A stretch of DNA of 18,712 bases, from NCBI GenBank assembly GCA_964559125.1, contig CAZLGW010000065.1, forward strand, positions 1 through 18,712. The letters run 5' to 3'. Below the pieces are notes generated by a model. That model was not told the origin of the DNA, searched no databases, and worked only from the letters and a program-made list of their open reading frames with translations. The position numbers and the translations under genes are program-made. This document shows, in pieces, positions 10,001 to 16,102 of the stretch (the first letter of the stretch is position 1; every line of letters starts with the position of its first letter). The DNA comes from Ravibacter sp964559125. GTDB taxonomy: Bacteria; Bacteroidota; Bacteroidia; Cytophagales; Spirosomataceae.

Positions 10001-10428
10001 CCCCTGATCACCCGGTCGGGTTCGTAAATAAACGTACTTCCCGGCGACGAGATATCCACTTTCTTTTCCTGCCTGTCCAGGATCAGCTGCCGGCCGGAGA
10101 TTTCGTATTTCAGCTGCAGTGGCGACAGAAGCTTTTCCAGGGCCTGGGCCAGCGGCATATTGTGGACTACCAGGTTTACTTTGCGGTTGACGTCTACCAG
10201 GCGTGAGCTATACACAAACTTGACGTCAGACTGTTTTTCGATAATTCGCAGGGCATCCTTCATTTTTTTGTCCAGGATCTCAACAGAAATATGCTGACTG
10301 AGAATATCCTGTGCCCTCGAAGCCCCTGCCGAAACGATTCCTGCAAAGAAGACCGTGATAACTAGTTGATAAAAGGTCAGTTTCATAAGGTAAAAGGGCA
10401 GGCTTTGGCGTTTGTTTTTTTTCTCCAT
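7093..10428 (-). CDS. susC-like: SusC/RagA-family TonB-dependent transporter with N-terminal STN signalling domain
   Basis: An 1111-residue outer-membrane glycan transporter. A signal peptide occupies about residues 1-40, ending in GASRAQ. It is followed by an STN (secretin/TonB short N-terminal) domain, about 46-118 (ISVEILDKKMKDALRIIEKQ... to ISGRQLILD). A carboxypeptidase-regulatory-like domain lies at about 139-214 (IRGKVTDPSGEALPGVNV... to FVGYRSQEV), and a TonB-box-like EEVVVVGYGTMRKSDLTGSV at 218-237. The plug includes SVKGTIPGLDI and IRGRNTINGNT, then VLIVLDGIIYNG and LKDASSKAIYGAQAANGVILITTK. A long 22-stranded-type barrel ends in SLGIELSF. The length is normal for the family. The STN domain marks it as a signalling transporter, in keeping with fecR and the ECF sigma gene just upstream. 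It is preceded by a 187-base leader with a strong hairpin and followed by susD after 11 bases. Confidence 0.97.
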   Translation of the reverse strand: MEKKNKRQSLPFYLMKLTFYQLVITVFFAGIVSAGASRAQDILSQHISVEILDKKMKDALRIIEKQSDVKFVYSSRLVDVNRKVNLVVHNMPLAQALEKLLSPLQLKYEISGRQLILDRQEKKVDISSPGSTFIYEPDRVIRGKVTDPSGEALPGVNVLVKGTQTGTATNADGVFSLNIPDEGATLIFSFVGYRSQEVAAGGLSMLDITMEVDEKALEEVVVVGYGTMRKSDLTGSVVTANLEAFKEAPNTNVLQSVKGTIPGLDIGQTNQAGAEPSIQIRGRNTINGNTSVLIVLDGIIYNGRLGDINPADIESLNVLKDASSKAIYGAQAANGVILITTKSRSRSEKPTITYSSYIASQTPTSDMRLRNREEKLQIIRDIYYKNAYLGPDYSQPNPDWTFAQTELVPENIKGINEGVDYDWWKALTNPGFLTDHTLTLNGGTQKTDYYLSGGFTKQKGFLMNDNYKRSSVRINLSTAVTDWFTLGANTFGSFTDYSGIYPNMGAMKLTSPLVSPTDEKGEYIVYPTGATNIINPFLSAQADNKDVKNRFNGTFYGIVKIPFIKGLEYRLNFSNDFISENYFNANRYDANLTGAIQKNNQKRLDRTIDNIVSYDNRFGDHGISATFVTGYRNNEFESTNAQGENIANISLSYNSLQQAVIQRTYSGAWKETFLYQMGRVNYNYKNTYLITGTLRRDGYSGFSKNNKFALFPSVGLAWVVSNNAFMSGSKIEHLKIRGSFGVNGNMTSRYSSLAQVSTPDDSKFVFGGGGTSIGQSLTSLSNSNLRWEKSNGLNIGVDFGLLDNRLGGSVEYYNTVTTDLLWNIVIPQITGFSSISSNVGKLQNNGVEVMLSTTPVRTRSFEWNVNLNYASNKNKIVSLLGEDKNKDGKEDDLPGSNLFIGKSIGTIYHYQIQGIWQLNDEVMAGYYPGAYRIVDQDNDGTITADRDRVFLGRSEPAYSFGVQSEMKYKGFVFRFFVNSIQGGKNGYLGGNVPANVQSTGNFANLNTFNYDLWSVSNPEGKYAIGWSVPQINPTPYYSRSFVRLQDVSLAYQLNSELVNKIGGRHVKVFASGKNLFTLTNWDGWDPETGQGINSDAYPVLKSFSLGIELSF

Positions 10429-10504
10429 AACTTAGAAAAGTTAAAATTTCGCAGATTTTGACAACAATAACCCCATTCATCCTGGCAGATGATGCAGGGT
10501 ATCC

Positions 10505-10541
10505 GGGCAGGTAAACCCCATGTTTGCCTGCCCTCTTTTTT
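10505..10541 (+). terminator. Terminator-like hairpin in the susC leader, pointing antisense to susC
   Basis: The 12-base arm GGGCAGGTAAAC (10505-10516) pairs with GTTTGCCTGCCC (10522-10533) with one wobble pair and a 5-base loop. On the plus strand it is followed by TCTTTTTT. That is a textbook Rho-independent terminator for plus-strand transcription, yet all neighbouring genes are on the minus strand. In the susC mRNA leader the same sequence would also fold, but with an A-tract before it and no U-tract after it. A weaker 6-base stem (10479-10484 with 10495-10500) lies closer to the susC start. Either this is the 3' end of an antisense small RNA or it is leader structure affecting susC. I see no TAnnTTTG-type plus-strand promoter upstream. 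Confidence 0.6.
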
Positions 10542-10615
10542 AAGAACTCAATGTATTTTTAGTACATAGGCATTTGGTTTAACTCGTTGTTTCTGTTGCA
10601 ACGCTGGTACAAAGC

Positions 10616-11728
10616 TCAGTCACAACCCACGCCCTGGATCAGGATATCCCCTTCCACGGTCCGGTAAGCCGCCCTGACAGCCTTACATATCAGGTTGAGT
10701 TTTTCAGGCAGCGGCACATCTCCCAGGGAGGCGGTAATAGGGCAGTCACCGAGAACGGTCTCATCATATACGATGTTGACGGCATAAGCGCTTGTCAGTT
10801 CAGCGGCTATGACCTTAAAGGGTGTTTCGTCGTATTCGAACGAAATTGTTTCGATACTTTCCGTATCGGATCGCACGGCCGGCTGCGGATTGGGCTCTGC
10901 AAACGAAACCTTCTCGCCTGTGAAGAAGGCCTGCTGGCTCGGAGCCAGTACCGTTTCGCGGGGTGGCGCACCTCCCGTCCGGCGCGACAGGTGCTCACGC
11001 GTGCTCGAAACAACGACTTTCCCGGTTTTTACGGCGACCGATACCTGTTTGTCGCCCGGATAGGCCCTGATCGTAAAGCTTGTTCCCACCACTCTGGTCA
11101 CGATTTCGTTTGCGAACACGTAGAACGGCCTTTCGGGGTCTTTGGTTATTTCGAAAAATGCCTCGCCCGATAGGTAGATCTCCCGCTTTTCTCTATGGAA
11201 ATGTTCAGGGTAGCTAAGCTTGCTGCCCTTCCTGAGCAGGACAGAGCTGCCGTCGGGCAGGTTGACCAGACGTGTTTCACGTGATTGATTTTCTACTTCG
11301 ACCAGGTCATATTCCCGGGCGGCCTCGTTCACAATCCCCGAATATTCCCAGGCGGCGGGTTCCGGCGACGGGAAGAAAAACCACAGGTAAGCAGAAACAA
11401 GCGCTGCTATCGCTGCGGCGACGGCCCACCATTGCTTAGAAAAAAAGCTCCCGGGAAAAATGGTTGTACGTTTTTCCGCTCTTCGTATACGGTCGTATAC
11501 CGACTTTTTCAGCACACGGATTTCTTCATCGGTGATTTCGGCTTCGGGCAGATGACGCACCATCAGCACCAATTGCCGGGCCGCTTCTACTTCACCGCGC
11601 TTGAACGGATAAGTCTCAAGCCAGTTTTGCCAGAAGGTTTCTGCCTCTAAATCAGCCGATCTGACCCATAGGATAAAAAAATCATCCCGGGCGAAATCTT
11701 CAGCGCAGAAATGGGTATAATGCTCCAT
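10616..11728 (-). CDS. fecR-like: FecR-family anti-sigma factor
   Basis: A 370-residue inner-membrane regulator that would hold the ECF sigma factor until the SusC transporter signals. The cytoplasmic N-terminal part, residues 1-98, is the sigma-binding portion. A single membrane span, about 99-119 (QWWAVAAAIAALVSAYLWFF), is followed by the periplasmic FecR domain. This has NLPDGSSVLLRKGSKLSYP (156-174), REIYLSGEAFFEI (182-194), PFYVFANEIVTRVVGTSFTIRAY (201-223) and VKTGKVVV. The C-terminal DUF4974 domain, about 296-365, starts FEYDETPFKVIAAEL and would meet the STN domain of SusC. Gly215-Thr216 sits in the conserved V-G-T-x-F block, where related Pseudomonas regulators are cleaved. The ATG start is supported by the usual length. 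It lies 127 bases after the sigma gene and 187 before susC, the classic sigma-fecR-susC order. Confidence 0.95.
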   Translation of the reverse strand: MEHYTHFCAEDFARDDFFILWVRSADLEAETFWQNWLETYPFKRGEVEAARQLVLMVRHLPEAEITDEEIRVLKKSVYDRIRRAEKRTTIFPGSFFSKQWWAVAAAIAALVSAYLWFFFPSPEPAAWEYSGIVNEAAREYDLVEVENQSRETRLVNLPDGSSVLLRKGSKLSYPEHFHREKREIYLSGEAFFEITKDPERPFYVFANEIVTRVVGTSFTIRAYPGDKQVSVAVKTGKVVVSSTREHLSRRTGGAPPRETVLAPSQQAFFTGEKVSFAEPNPQPAVRSDTESIETISFEYDETPFKVIAAELTSAYAVNIVYDETVLGDCPITASLGDVPLPEKLNLICKAVRAAYRTVEGDILIQGVGCD

Positions 11729-11855
11729 CGAAATAATTGGTTAGAAAATCGCCCCTTTACAGGACAGAGAAGACTTTTTTTATTTACTACCAAAAGAATC
11801 CCGATTTTTTTTCATCCAGGCAGGGCACGCCCGGTCAGGACCCGATAAAACACTA

Positions 11856-12464
11856 TCAATACGGTAAAAAGAGGATCAGGAAGTAGATCAGGTGTTTACG
11901 AAGCTTGGTCAGGGCATTTTGCAGCGTGTTGGCTACAGTCTGGTCTTTAAGGCCCAGGAGAGATACGATTTCTTTGATTTTCAGCCCGGAATAATATTTG
12001 AGGGAGATGATTTCCCGTTCGCGTTCGGAGAGGGTATTGAGCGATCGCTTTATGATCAGGTTCCGGTCCTGTTCATTTTCGGCATCAAGCCATTTTGTTT
12101 CCGGAGAGTCTTCCATTAGGGCCGGATATACCCGCTCTTCATACAAAGGATCATGGTTCCGTTCAGTACCGGTACGGATCAGGACATTGCGCAGGCAGCG
12201 GAAAAGATAATATTTTACCTCCACTTCACCGGCCAGGCCGTTACGGTAAAGCCACAGGTCGAAAAACACTTCCTGTACGGCATCTTTAGCAATTTCCTTA
12301 TCACCGGCAATACGGCATCCATAGGCTATTAAAAGCCGCGCATACCGGTCGAATAATTTTCCAAGCGAATGTTTGTCTCCTGCCTTCAGCGCAGACCATA
12401 AGGCATGGTCGTCATTGCAGGCAAATGAGGTTGAACGTTCTTTATCCGGGTTATCCTCATTCAT
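11856..12464 (-). CDS. ECF RNA polymerase sigma factor, Bacteroidota PUL type
   Basis: A 202-residue sigma-70 family factor of the extracytoplasmic type. Region 2 covers about residues 35-100: LFDRYARLLIAYGCRI, DAVQEVFFDLWLYR (61-74, the -10 recognition and core-binding helix), and YYLFRCLRNVLI. Region 4 covers about 140-190: LSEREREIISLKYYSGLKIKEI, then the recognition helix around DQTVANTLQNALTKLRK. Regions 1.1 and 3 are absent, as expected. The very end, HLIYFLILFLPY, is strikingly hydrophobic. It starts the minus-strand PUL and is followed by fecR, so it most likely activates susC and the genes behind it. There is no clear TAnnTTTG promoter in the 60 bases before its start, so it may be read from the M61 gene upstream or from a non-consensus promoter. 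Confidence 0.95.
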   Translation of the reverse strand: MNEDNPDKERSTSFACNDDHALWSALKAGDKHSLGKLFDRYARLLIAYGCRIAGDKEIAKDAVQEVFFDLWLYRNGLAGEVEVKYYLFRCLRNVLIRTGTERNHDPLYEERVYPALMEDSPETKWLDAENEQDRNLIIKRSLNTLSEREREIISLKYYSGLKIKEIVSLLGLKDQTVANTLQNALTKLRKHLIYFLILFLPY

Positions 12465-12524
12465 AGGTACTGGCCCTTGTTCCGGTTTTTATAAGCATAG
12501 CCCGAAGGTTTTCTACTTGCTGGC

Positions 12525-13982
12525 CTAAGTCGCTTCCCGGCCAAGCCATTTATTCCGCTCACTCATTTCAGTATCCCCGCCGTAGCCCCTCAGCATGACG
12601 CCGTTCTGCCCGTCATCATACATCTCAAGTCCCACGAATGCCAGGGCTTCGTTCAGCCTGGCTTCCAGGGGTACGTTGCCATTGATGCACTCCTCCCAGT
12701 ACCAGGTCAGCGGATGCCCTGCCACTTCTTCCACTACCGATACGTAGTCGTTGTAGCCGTACCCTATAAACGGCTTGCCGAAGCGCTGCCACATGATCTG
12801 CATCACGGTGTCGAGAGAGCGGGCGTGGCCTGAGGTCTTCCTGAGGTAGAGATCCAGTATGAGCGCTGCCAGTGCTCCTTTCATATAAACCGAGACCTTT
12901 CGCTGCGGGATCCCCGTCTCATAGCCGTCGAGCCAGAGGTCGAACGACGATTCGGTAAGCGACAGGGCTGCCTGCCCGGCCTGCTCGAAATGTCTTTTCA
13001 TATATACATGCAGCTCCTTCAGGTAGGCTTCGTCATCAAACACGCCCGACCTCCTGAGGAAAAGGTCGCCATAGTAAGTGGTGCATCCTTCCGCTACAAA
13101 GCAGGTGGTGAAGTAATTTTCCCGGGTGAAGTCATAAGGAAGCAGCTCTTTGGGCCTGATCCGGATGATATTCCATGCATGAAAGAGCTCATGTGAGCAT
13201 ACTCCCAGCAGATCGGTGTACAGGTTTTCTCCCTCGTCGTGCGGACCAAGTACGATCATGGTGGAATTCCGGTGCTCAACGCCATGGTAAAAAGCGGTCG
13301 GAAGGATCAGGTTGAGAAAGTGGTATTCTTTTTCAGGAAACTCGCCCATCACCGCGATCTGGGTATTGGTGAATGCCCTGAAGTCCCTAAGAAGCTTATC
13401 GTTGTCAAATTCGGTTATTCCTTCAAACCAGATATGGAAAGGAATGCCATGGCTTTCAAACTGAAGATGCTTCAGACGGGGAGAAGCAAGCAGGGGACTG
13501 TCGACGAGCTGGTAGAAGTCTTTTGCCAGCAGGCAGCCGGGTTTTGAAGCGGGCAGCCCGCACGCTATTATATAATTTTCCGGTACCTGCAGCTCTATTT
13601 CACAAGGGTCGTTTATCCTGCCTTCGGTGTAGAGGCAGAAGTTGATAAAATTGAGATACCACAATCCGGTATCGACGTAGCTGCTTCCGGCATTCTGCTG
13701 GTTGGCATAATAAGTATAGGTAATCGTAACCGACTCACAGTTTTCCGTGTCCAGTCTCCACCTGTCTTTGGTTATTTTCTGAAAGGAAATTGGATTACCT
13801 TTGTGGTCCGTTACCGAGAATGTCCGTATGTTTTTTGCAAAGTTCTGCAGCTCATATCTCCCGGGGCGCCAGGCCGGGAGCTGTACCTCGAGGTGACGGG
13901 AAGATACCTTGTCGACGGTATACCGGATTTCGAGGAACCGGCTCGCGGGATGTGTCGCGGTGATCAGGTAGTGCATAGGCAT
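12525..13982 (-). CDS. M61-family (glycyl aminopeptidase-like) zinc metallopeptidase lacking a PDZ domain
   Basis: A 485-residue protein from the ATG at 13982. An in-frame TTG at 14003 would lie inside the predicted promoter, so the ATG is preferred. ATG at 13976 is also possible. The N-terminal beta domain (HYLITATHPASRFLEIRYTV; LPAWRPGRYELQNFAKNI) is the M61 N-terminal domain. The catalytic domain has HELFHAWN with zinc ligands His264 and His268 and catalytic Glu265. The third zinc ligand, Glu298, lies in FVAEGCTTYYGD. VYMKGALAALILDLYLR is a conserved helix. The family usually continues with a PDZ domain to about 600 residues. Here the protein stops soon after LNEALAFVGLEMY, and only 60 bases separate it from the sigma gene, so no PDZ remains. 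There is no signal peptide, so it is probably cytoplasmic. It is on the same strand as the PUL but has no clear functional link to it. Confidence 0.9.
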   Translation of the reverse strand: MPMHYLITATHPASRFLEIRYTVDKVSSRHLEVQLPAWRPGRYELQNFAKNIRTFSVTDHKGNPISFQKITKDRWRLDTENCESVTITYTYYANQQNAGSSYVDTGLWYLNFINFCLYTEGRINDPCEIELQVPENYIIACGLPASKPGCLLAKDFYQLVDSPLLASPRLKHLQFESHGIPFHIWFEGITEFDNDKLLRDFRAFTNTQIAVMGEFPEKEYHFLNLILPTAFYHGVEHRNSTMIVLGPHDEGENLYTDLLGVCSHELFHAWNIIRIRPKELLPYDFTRENYFTTCFVAEGCTTYYGDLFLRRSGVFDDEAYLKELHVYMKRHFEQAGQAALSLTESSFDLWLDGYETGIPQRKVSVYMKGALAALILDLYLRKTSGHARSLDTVMQIMWQRFGKPFIGYGYNDYVSVVEEVAGHPLTWYWEECINGNVPLEARLNEALAFVGLEMYDDGQNGVMLRGYGGDTEMSERNKWLGREAT

Positions 13983-14000
13983 AACATAAGGCTGGCAAAA

Positions 14001-14031
14001 CAAATTAAACAGTTGTTTCGTTTGATAACAA
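14001..14031 (-). promoter_or_regulatory. Predicted Bacteroidota promoter for the M61 peptidase gene
   Basis: On the minus strand, TTG (14029-14031) is followed by 20 bases and then TTAATTTG (14001-14008). This matches the Bacteroidota TTG-N20-TAnnTTTG pattern at all but one position of the -7 element. It would start transcription about 10-15 bases before the ATG at 13982 and so supports that start over the upstream TTG. Confidence 0.45.
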
Positions 14032-14081
14032 GGATCGCATATACCCTCTTGAATAACAGCATACCAGTTATTACGAATCGG

Positions 14082-14795
14082 ATGACAAAATTAAAGAGAC
14101 ATTTTCCGTATGCGGCATTCTTTTTGCTGCTGACGCTGACCACCCATACCGTTCTGGGGCAGGACGAATATTTCAGGATCGACAATCCCAAAGAAGAACG
14201 GGGGGTGAGAAAAGCGGCTTCCGAAGCAGGAAAACAGGGGGCGGAGCCTGACAAAGCGGGAGATGGCGGGTTTAAGGAAAAGCTGCGTCTGGGGGGCAGC
14301 GCCGGGCTGCGTTTCGGGACTTTCACGAATGTGAACCTGTCGCCTATGATAGGGCTGGGGCTTACCGACAATTTCTCGGTAGCGGCCGGACCTACGTACA
14401 TCTATGTCAGGGACAGCTATTTCGTGCCTTCCAAGTCGGCAAGCTTTTACGGCGGTCGCGTAATGGCCAGGTACAATGTGGTCCCGATGTTTCATTTGCA
14501 GGCTGAGTATGAGCTGATGAGCGTTCAGTTTTATAACCACGGCTATGGTAAGTATCAGAATGTCAACAAGATCTATCCCCGCACCTGGCTCCAGTCGCCG
14601 ATGGTTGGGCTTGGGTATACGCAGCCGGTTGGAGGGAAATTTATAAGGGGCATCCATGCCACCTTACTATATAATTTCAATTATAACAATCATATCAACC
14701 CTTCTATCAACTACGACTATTATCACCCGGGGACCCAGGTCAGGAATATTTCCCATTATGCGAGCCCGGTTGTTTTCAGGGTGTCGATTCTGTAG
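14082..14795 (+). CDS. Exported outer-membrane beta-barrel-like hypothetical protein
   Basis: A 237-residue protein whose function I do not recognise. The ATG at 14082 opens a clear Sec signal peptide (MTKLKRHFPYAAFFLLLTLT..., cleavage near VLGQ at residue 27). A charged linker rich in Lys, Glu and Gly follows, about residues 28-65. The rest alternates aromatic and small residues in strand-like segments: LGGSAGLRFGTFTNVNLSPMIGLGL, FSVAAGPTYIYVRDSYF, YGGRVMARYNVV, FHLQAEYELMSVQFY, SPMVGLGYTQPVGG. It ends in VFRVSIL, with hydrophobic alternation as in an outer-membrane barrel. Small barrels of this sort are common, uncharacterised Bacteroidota proteins. The frame is open upstream to 13803, but that extension is antisense to the M61 gene and lacks a signal peptide. 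It is divergent from the M61 gene, separated by 99 bases. Confidence 0.75.
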   Translation: MTKLKRHFPYAAFFLLLTLTTHTVLGQDEYFRIDNPKEERGVRKAASEAGKQGAEPDKAGDGGFKEKLRLGGSAGLRFGTFTNVNLSPMIGLGLTDNFSVAAGPTYIYVRDSYFVPSKSASFYGGRVMARYNVVPMFHLQAEYELMSVQFYNHGYGKYQNVNKIYPRTWLQSPMVGLGYTQPVGGKFIRGIHATLLYNFNYNNHINPSINYDYYHPGTQVRNISHYASPVVFRVSIL

Positions 14796-14827
14796 CTTCG
14801 GCTGCGCTCAGTCATTCACAATTCACA
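14796..14827 (+). repeat. Candidate interspersed repeat fragment after the barrel gene
   Basis: Directly after the stop codon lies CTTCGGCTGCGCTCAG (14796-14811), then two tandem copies of ATTCACA (14814-14820 and 14821-14827). The first part resembles the CTTCGACTnCGCTCAG extragenic repeats scattered through many Bacteroidota and cyanobacterial genomes. Only one copy is in this window, so the call rests on memory of such repeats, not on copies seen here. Confidence 0.3.
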
Positions 14828-14846
14828 ATCAGTTAAATACATATAA

Positions 14847-15479
14847 TTGGAAAATCCGGTAGTTATATTCGGGGCAGGTGCGTTAGGGCATCAGGCATAC
14901 GATATTTTCAGGCACAATAACGTGCTGGTTTATGGCTTTCTTGACGATAATAAAGATCTTCATGGCACGGAAATCGGTGATGTCGGTGTATTGGGAGATA
15001 CCGACGACGGCGGCTTCCTGAAGGTGATCGGACAGAAATGCGAGGCTTTCGTAGCGATCGGCGAGCGTGCGGTACGCCAGCAGGTTACCGAAATGCTGCT
15101 TTCCAGGCGTAAAACTATGCCTGTAAATGCCATCCACGGTACGGCGGTTATTTCCGACCAGGCATCGCTGGGGCATGGCAACCTGCTGGGTGCCCGGTCG
15201 GTGATCTCTGCCAAATGCACGGTAGGCCATCACAATATCATCCAGATAGGAGCGATCCTGGAGCCTAAGGCAGTAGTAGGGGATTTTGTAAACATAGGGA
15301 GCGGCACTGTGATCGGGAGCGCTGTGGAGATCGGCTCCGAAGCATTTATCGGACAAGGAGCGGTATTGGTTTCCGGTATTAAGATAGGAAAAGGAGCCCG
15401 CATAGGTGCAGGATCGGTGGTCGTCAGCGACGTGCCGGAAGGAGCTACGTTTTTCGGGAACCCGGCGAAGAAGGTTTGA
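14847..15479 (+). CDS. NeuD/PglD-like sugar O-acyltransferase family protein (hexapeptide repeats), catalytic His replaced
   Basis: A 210-residue protein. It must start at TTG (14847): a stop codon sits immediately upstream, and the Rossmann-like glycine motif VVIFGAGALGHQ begins at residue 5. The N-terminal domain (1-90) is the PglD_N nucleotide-sugar binding fold, including FLDDN and AIGERAVRQQV. The C-terminal left-handed beta-helix (about 95-195) shows hexapeptide repeats such as VVGDFVNIGSGTVIGSAVEIGSEAFIGQGAV, and ends in the family signature DVPEGATFFGNPAKKV. In characterised members the active-site base is the His of an E-H-x-C-x-I-G-D/E-F-x-H block. Here it reads E139-P-K-A-V-V-G-D-F-V-N149, so both histidines are replaced, by Pro140 and Asn149. 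It is therefore a family member by fold but may not transfer acetyl groups in the known way. No sugar-biosynthesis neighbours are visible. Confidence 0.82.
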   Translation: MENPVVIFGAGALGHQAYDIFRHNNVLVYGFLDDNKDLHGTEIGDVGVLGDTDDGGFLKVIGQKCEAFVAIGERAVRQQVTEMLLSRRKTMPVNAIHGTAVISDQASLGHGNLLGARSVISAKCTVGHHNIIQIGAILEPKAVVGDFVNIGSGTVIGSAVEIGSEAFIGQGAVLVSGIKIGKGARIGAGSVVVSDVPEGATFFGNPAKKV

Positions 15480-15499
15480 TAGCTATTTCTTCCAAATAG

Positions 15500-15531
15500 T
15501 TTGAAAACTAATTTCCTAACCACTATCTTTG
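15500..15531 (+). promoter_or_regulatory. Consensus Bacteroidota housekeeping promoter for the DUF177-rpmF block
   Basis: TTTG (15500-15503), a 20-base spacer, then TATCTTTG (15524-15531) matches the Bacteroidota primary-sigma consensus TTTG-N19/20-TAnnTTTG at every position. Transcription should begin near 15537-15540, giving a leader of only about 12 bases before the GTG start at 15551. A 6-base inverted repeat (15484-15489 with 15495-15500) touches its -33 element. Confidence 0.75.
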
Positions 15532-15550
15532 CACTCCTTTTTGGGTTATT

Positions 15551-16084
15551 GTGGAAGAACTAAAAAAATACAACATCGACATTTTCAGCCTGGCTGAGAA
15601 AGAGCATGTGTATCATTATGCGTCAGGTAGTGAGTTTTTCAGTGAATTCCCGCAAGATCTCATCGAAAAAGGCAGGTTTGAAGCCCGTCTGGTTCTGGAT
15701 AAATCCTCGACGATGCTCCGGCTGGACTTCCATATAAAAGGCGTCATCGGGCAGGTTTGCGACCGTACGCTGGAGGAATACCAGGAGGACATCGTGACTG
15801 ATAACCGGATTTTTTTGAAGTTCGGCGATCGCGACGAGGAACTGACGGAAGAAATTGAAATGATACAGCGGAATACCGCGCGTATCAATGTGGCCAGGTA
15901 TATCTATGATTTCATAGCATTGGCTTTGCCCGTTAAGAAACTTCACCCGAGGCTGCGCGGCGGAGATGAAGCTGACGACGCGGATGAGGTGCTGGTATAT
16001 GGCAATTTGAAGGAAGACGACCCGGTAAACGGGGAGGTGGATCCCAGGTGGGAAGCTTTAAAAAGTATTAAACAGAATAAATAA
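15551..16084 (+). CDS. DUF177 / YceD-family protein
   Basis: A 177-residue protein of the YceD/DUF177 family, commonly located just before the ribosomal L32 gene and in plants and bacteria linked to 23S rRNA or ribosome maturation. The start is GTG at 15551 (reads MEELKKYNIDIF); no ATG fits. Recognisable features are the central INVARYIYDFIALALPVKKLHP (112-133), matching the family block IN(L/V)xxYxYExIxLxxP, and the closing DPRWEALKSI (164-173). The CxxC-type site seen in many members is reduced to one cysteine: Cys70 in VCDRTLEEY, where the second position is Thr. An acidic stretch (GGDEADDADE) precedes the C-terminus. rpmF follows after 18 bases, so the two are surely co-transcribed. Confidence 0.9.
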   Translation: MEELKKYNIDIFSLAEKEHVYHYASGSEFFSEFPQDLIEKGRFEARLVLDKSSTMLRLDFHIKGVIGQVCDRTLEEYQEDIVTDNRIFLKFGDRDEELTEEIEMIQRNTARINVARYIYDFIALALPVKKLHPRLRGGDEADDADEVLVYGNLKEDDPVNGEVDPRWEALKSIKQNK

Positions 16085-16102
16085 GTAACAGATAATAAGG
16101 CT

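Noticed and set aside
9346..10206. A 286-codon open frame on the plus strand opposite susC
   Set aside because: It is antisense to the conserved STN/plug region of SusC and its translation shows no domain-like composition or signal. It is a shadow frame.
10551..10567. ATGTA-N7-TACAT inverted repeat upstream of susC
   Set aside because: Short and AT-rich with a 7-base spacer; could occur by chance. An ECF-type promoter was looked for and not identified.
13983..14003. TTG start for the M61 gene
   Set aside because: It overlaps the predicted -7 element; the N-terminal M61 fold fits a start at 13982 or 13976.
13803..14081. N-terminal extension of the beta-barrel gene
   Set aside because: The extension lies antisense to the M61 coding sequence; the ATG at 14082 begins a perfect signal peptide.
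15484..15500. CTATTT-CTTCC-AAATAG inverted repeat after the hexapeptide protein
   Set aside because: Six AT-rich pairs with no T-tract; it might be an operator at the -33 element, but there is nothing to support that.
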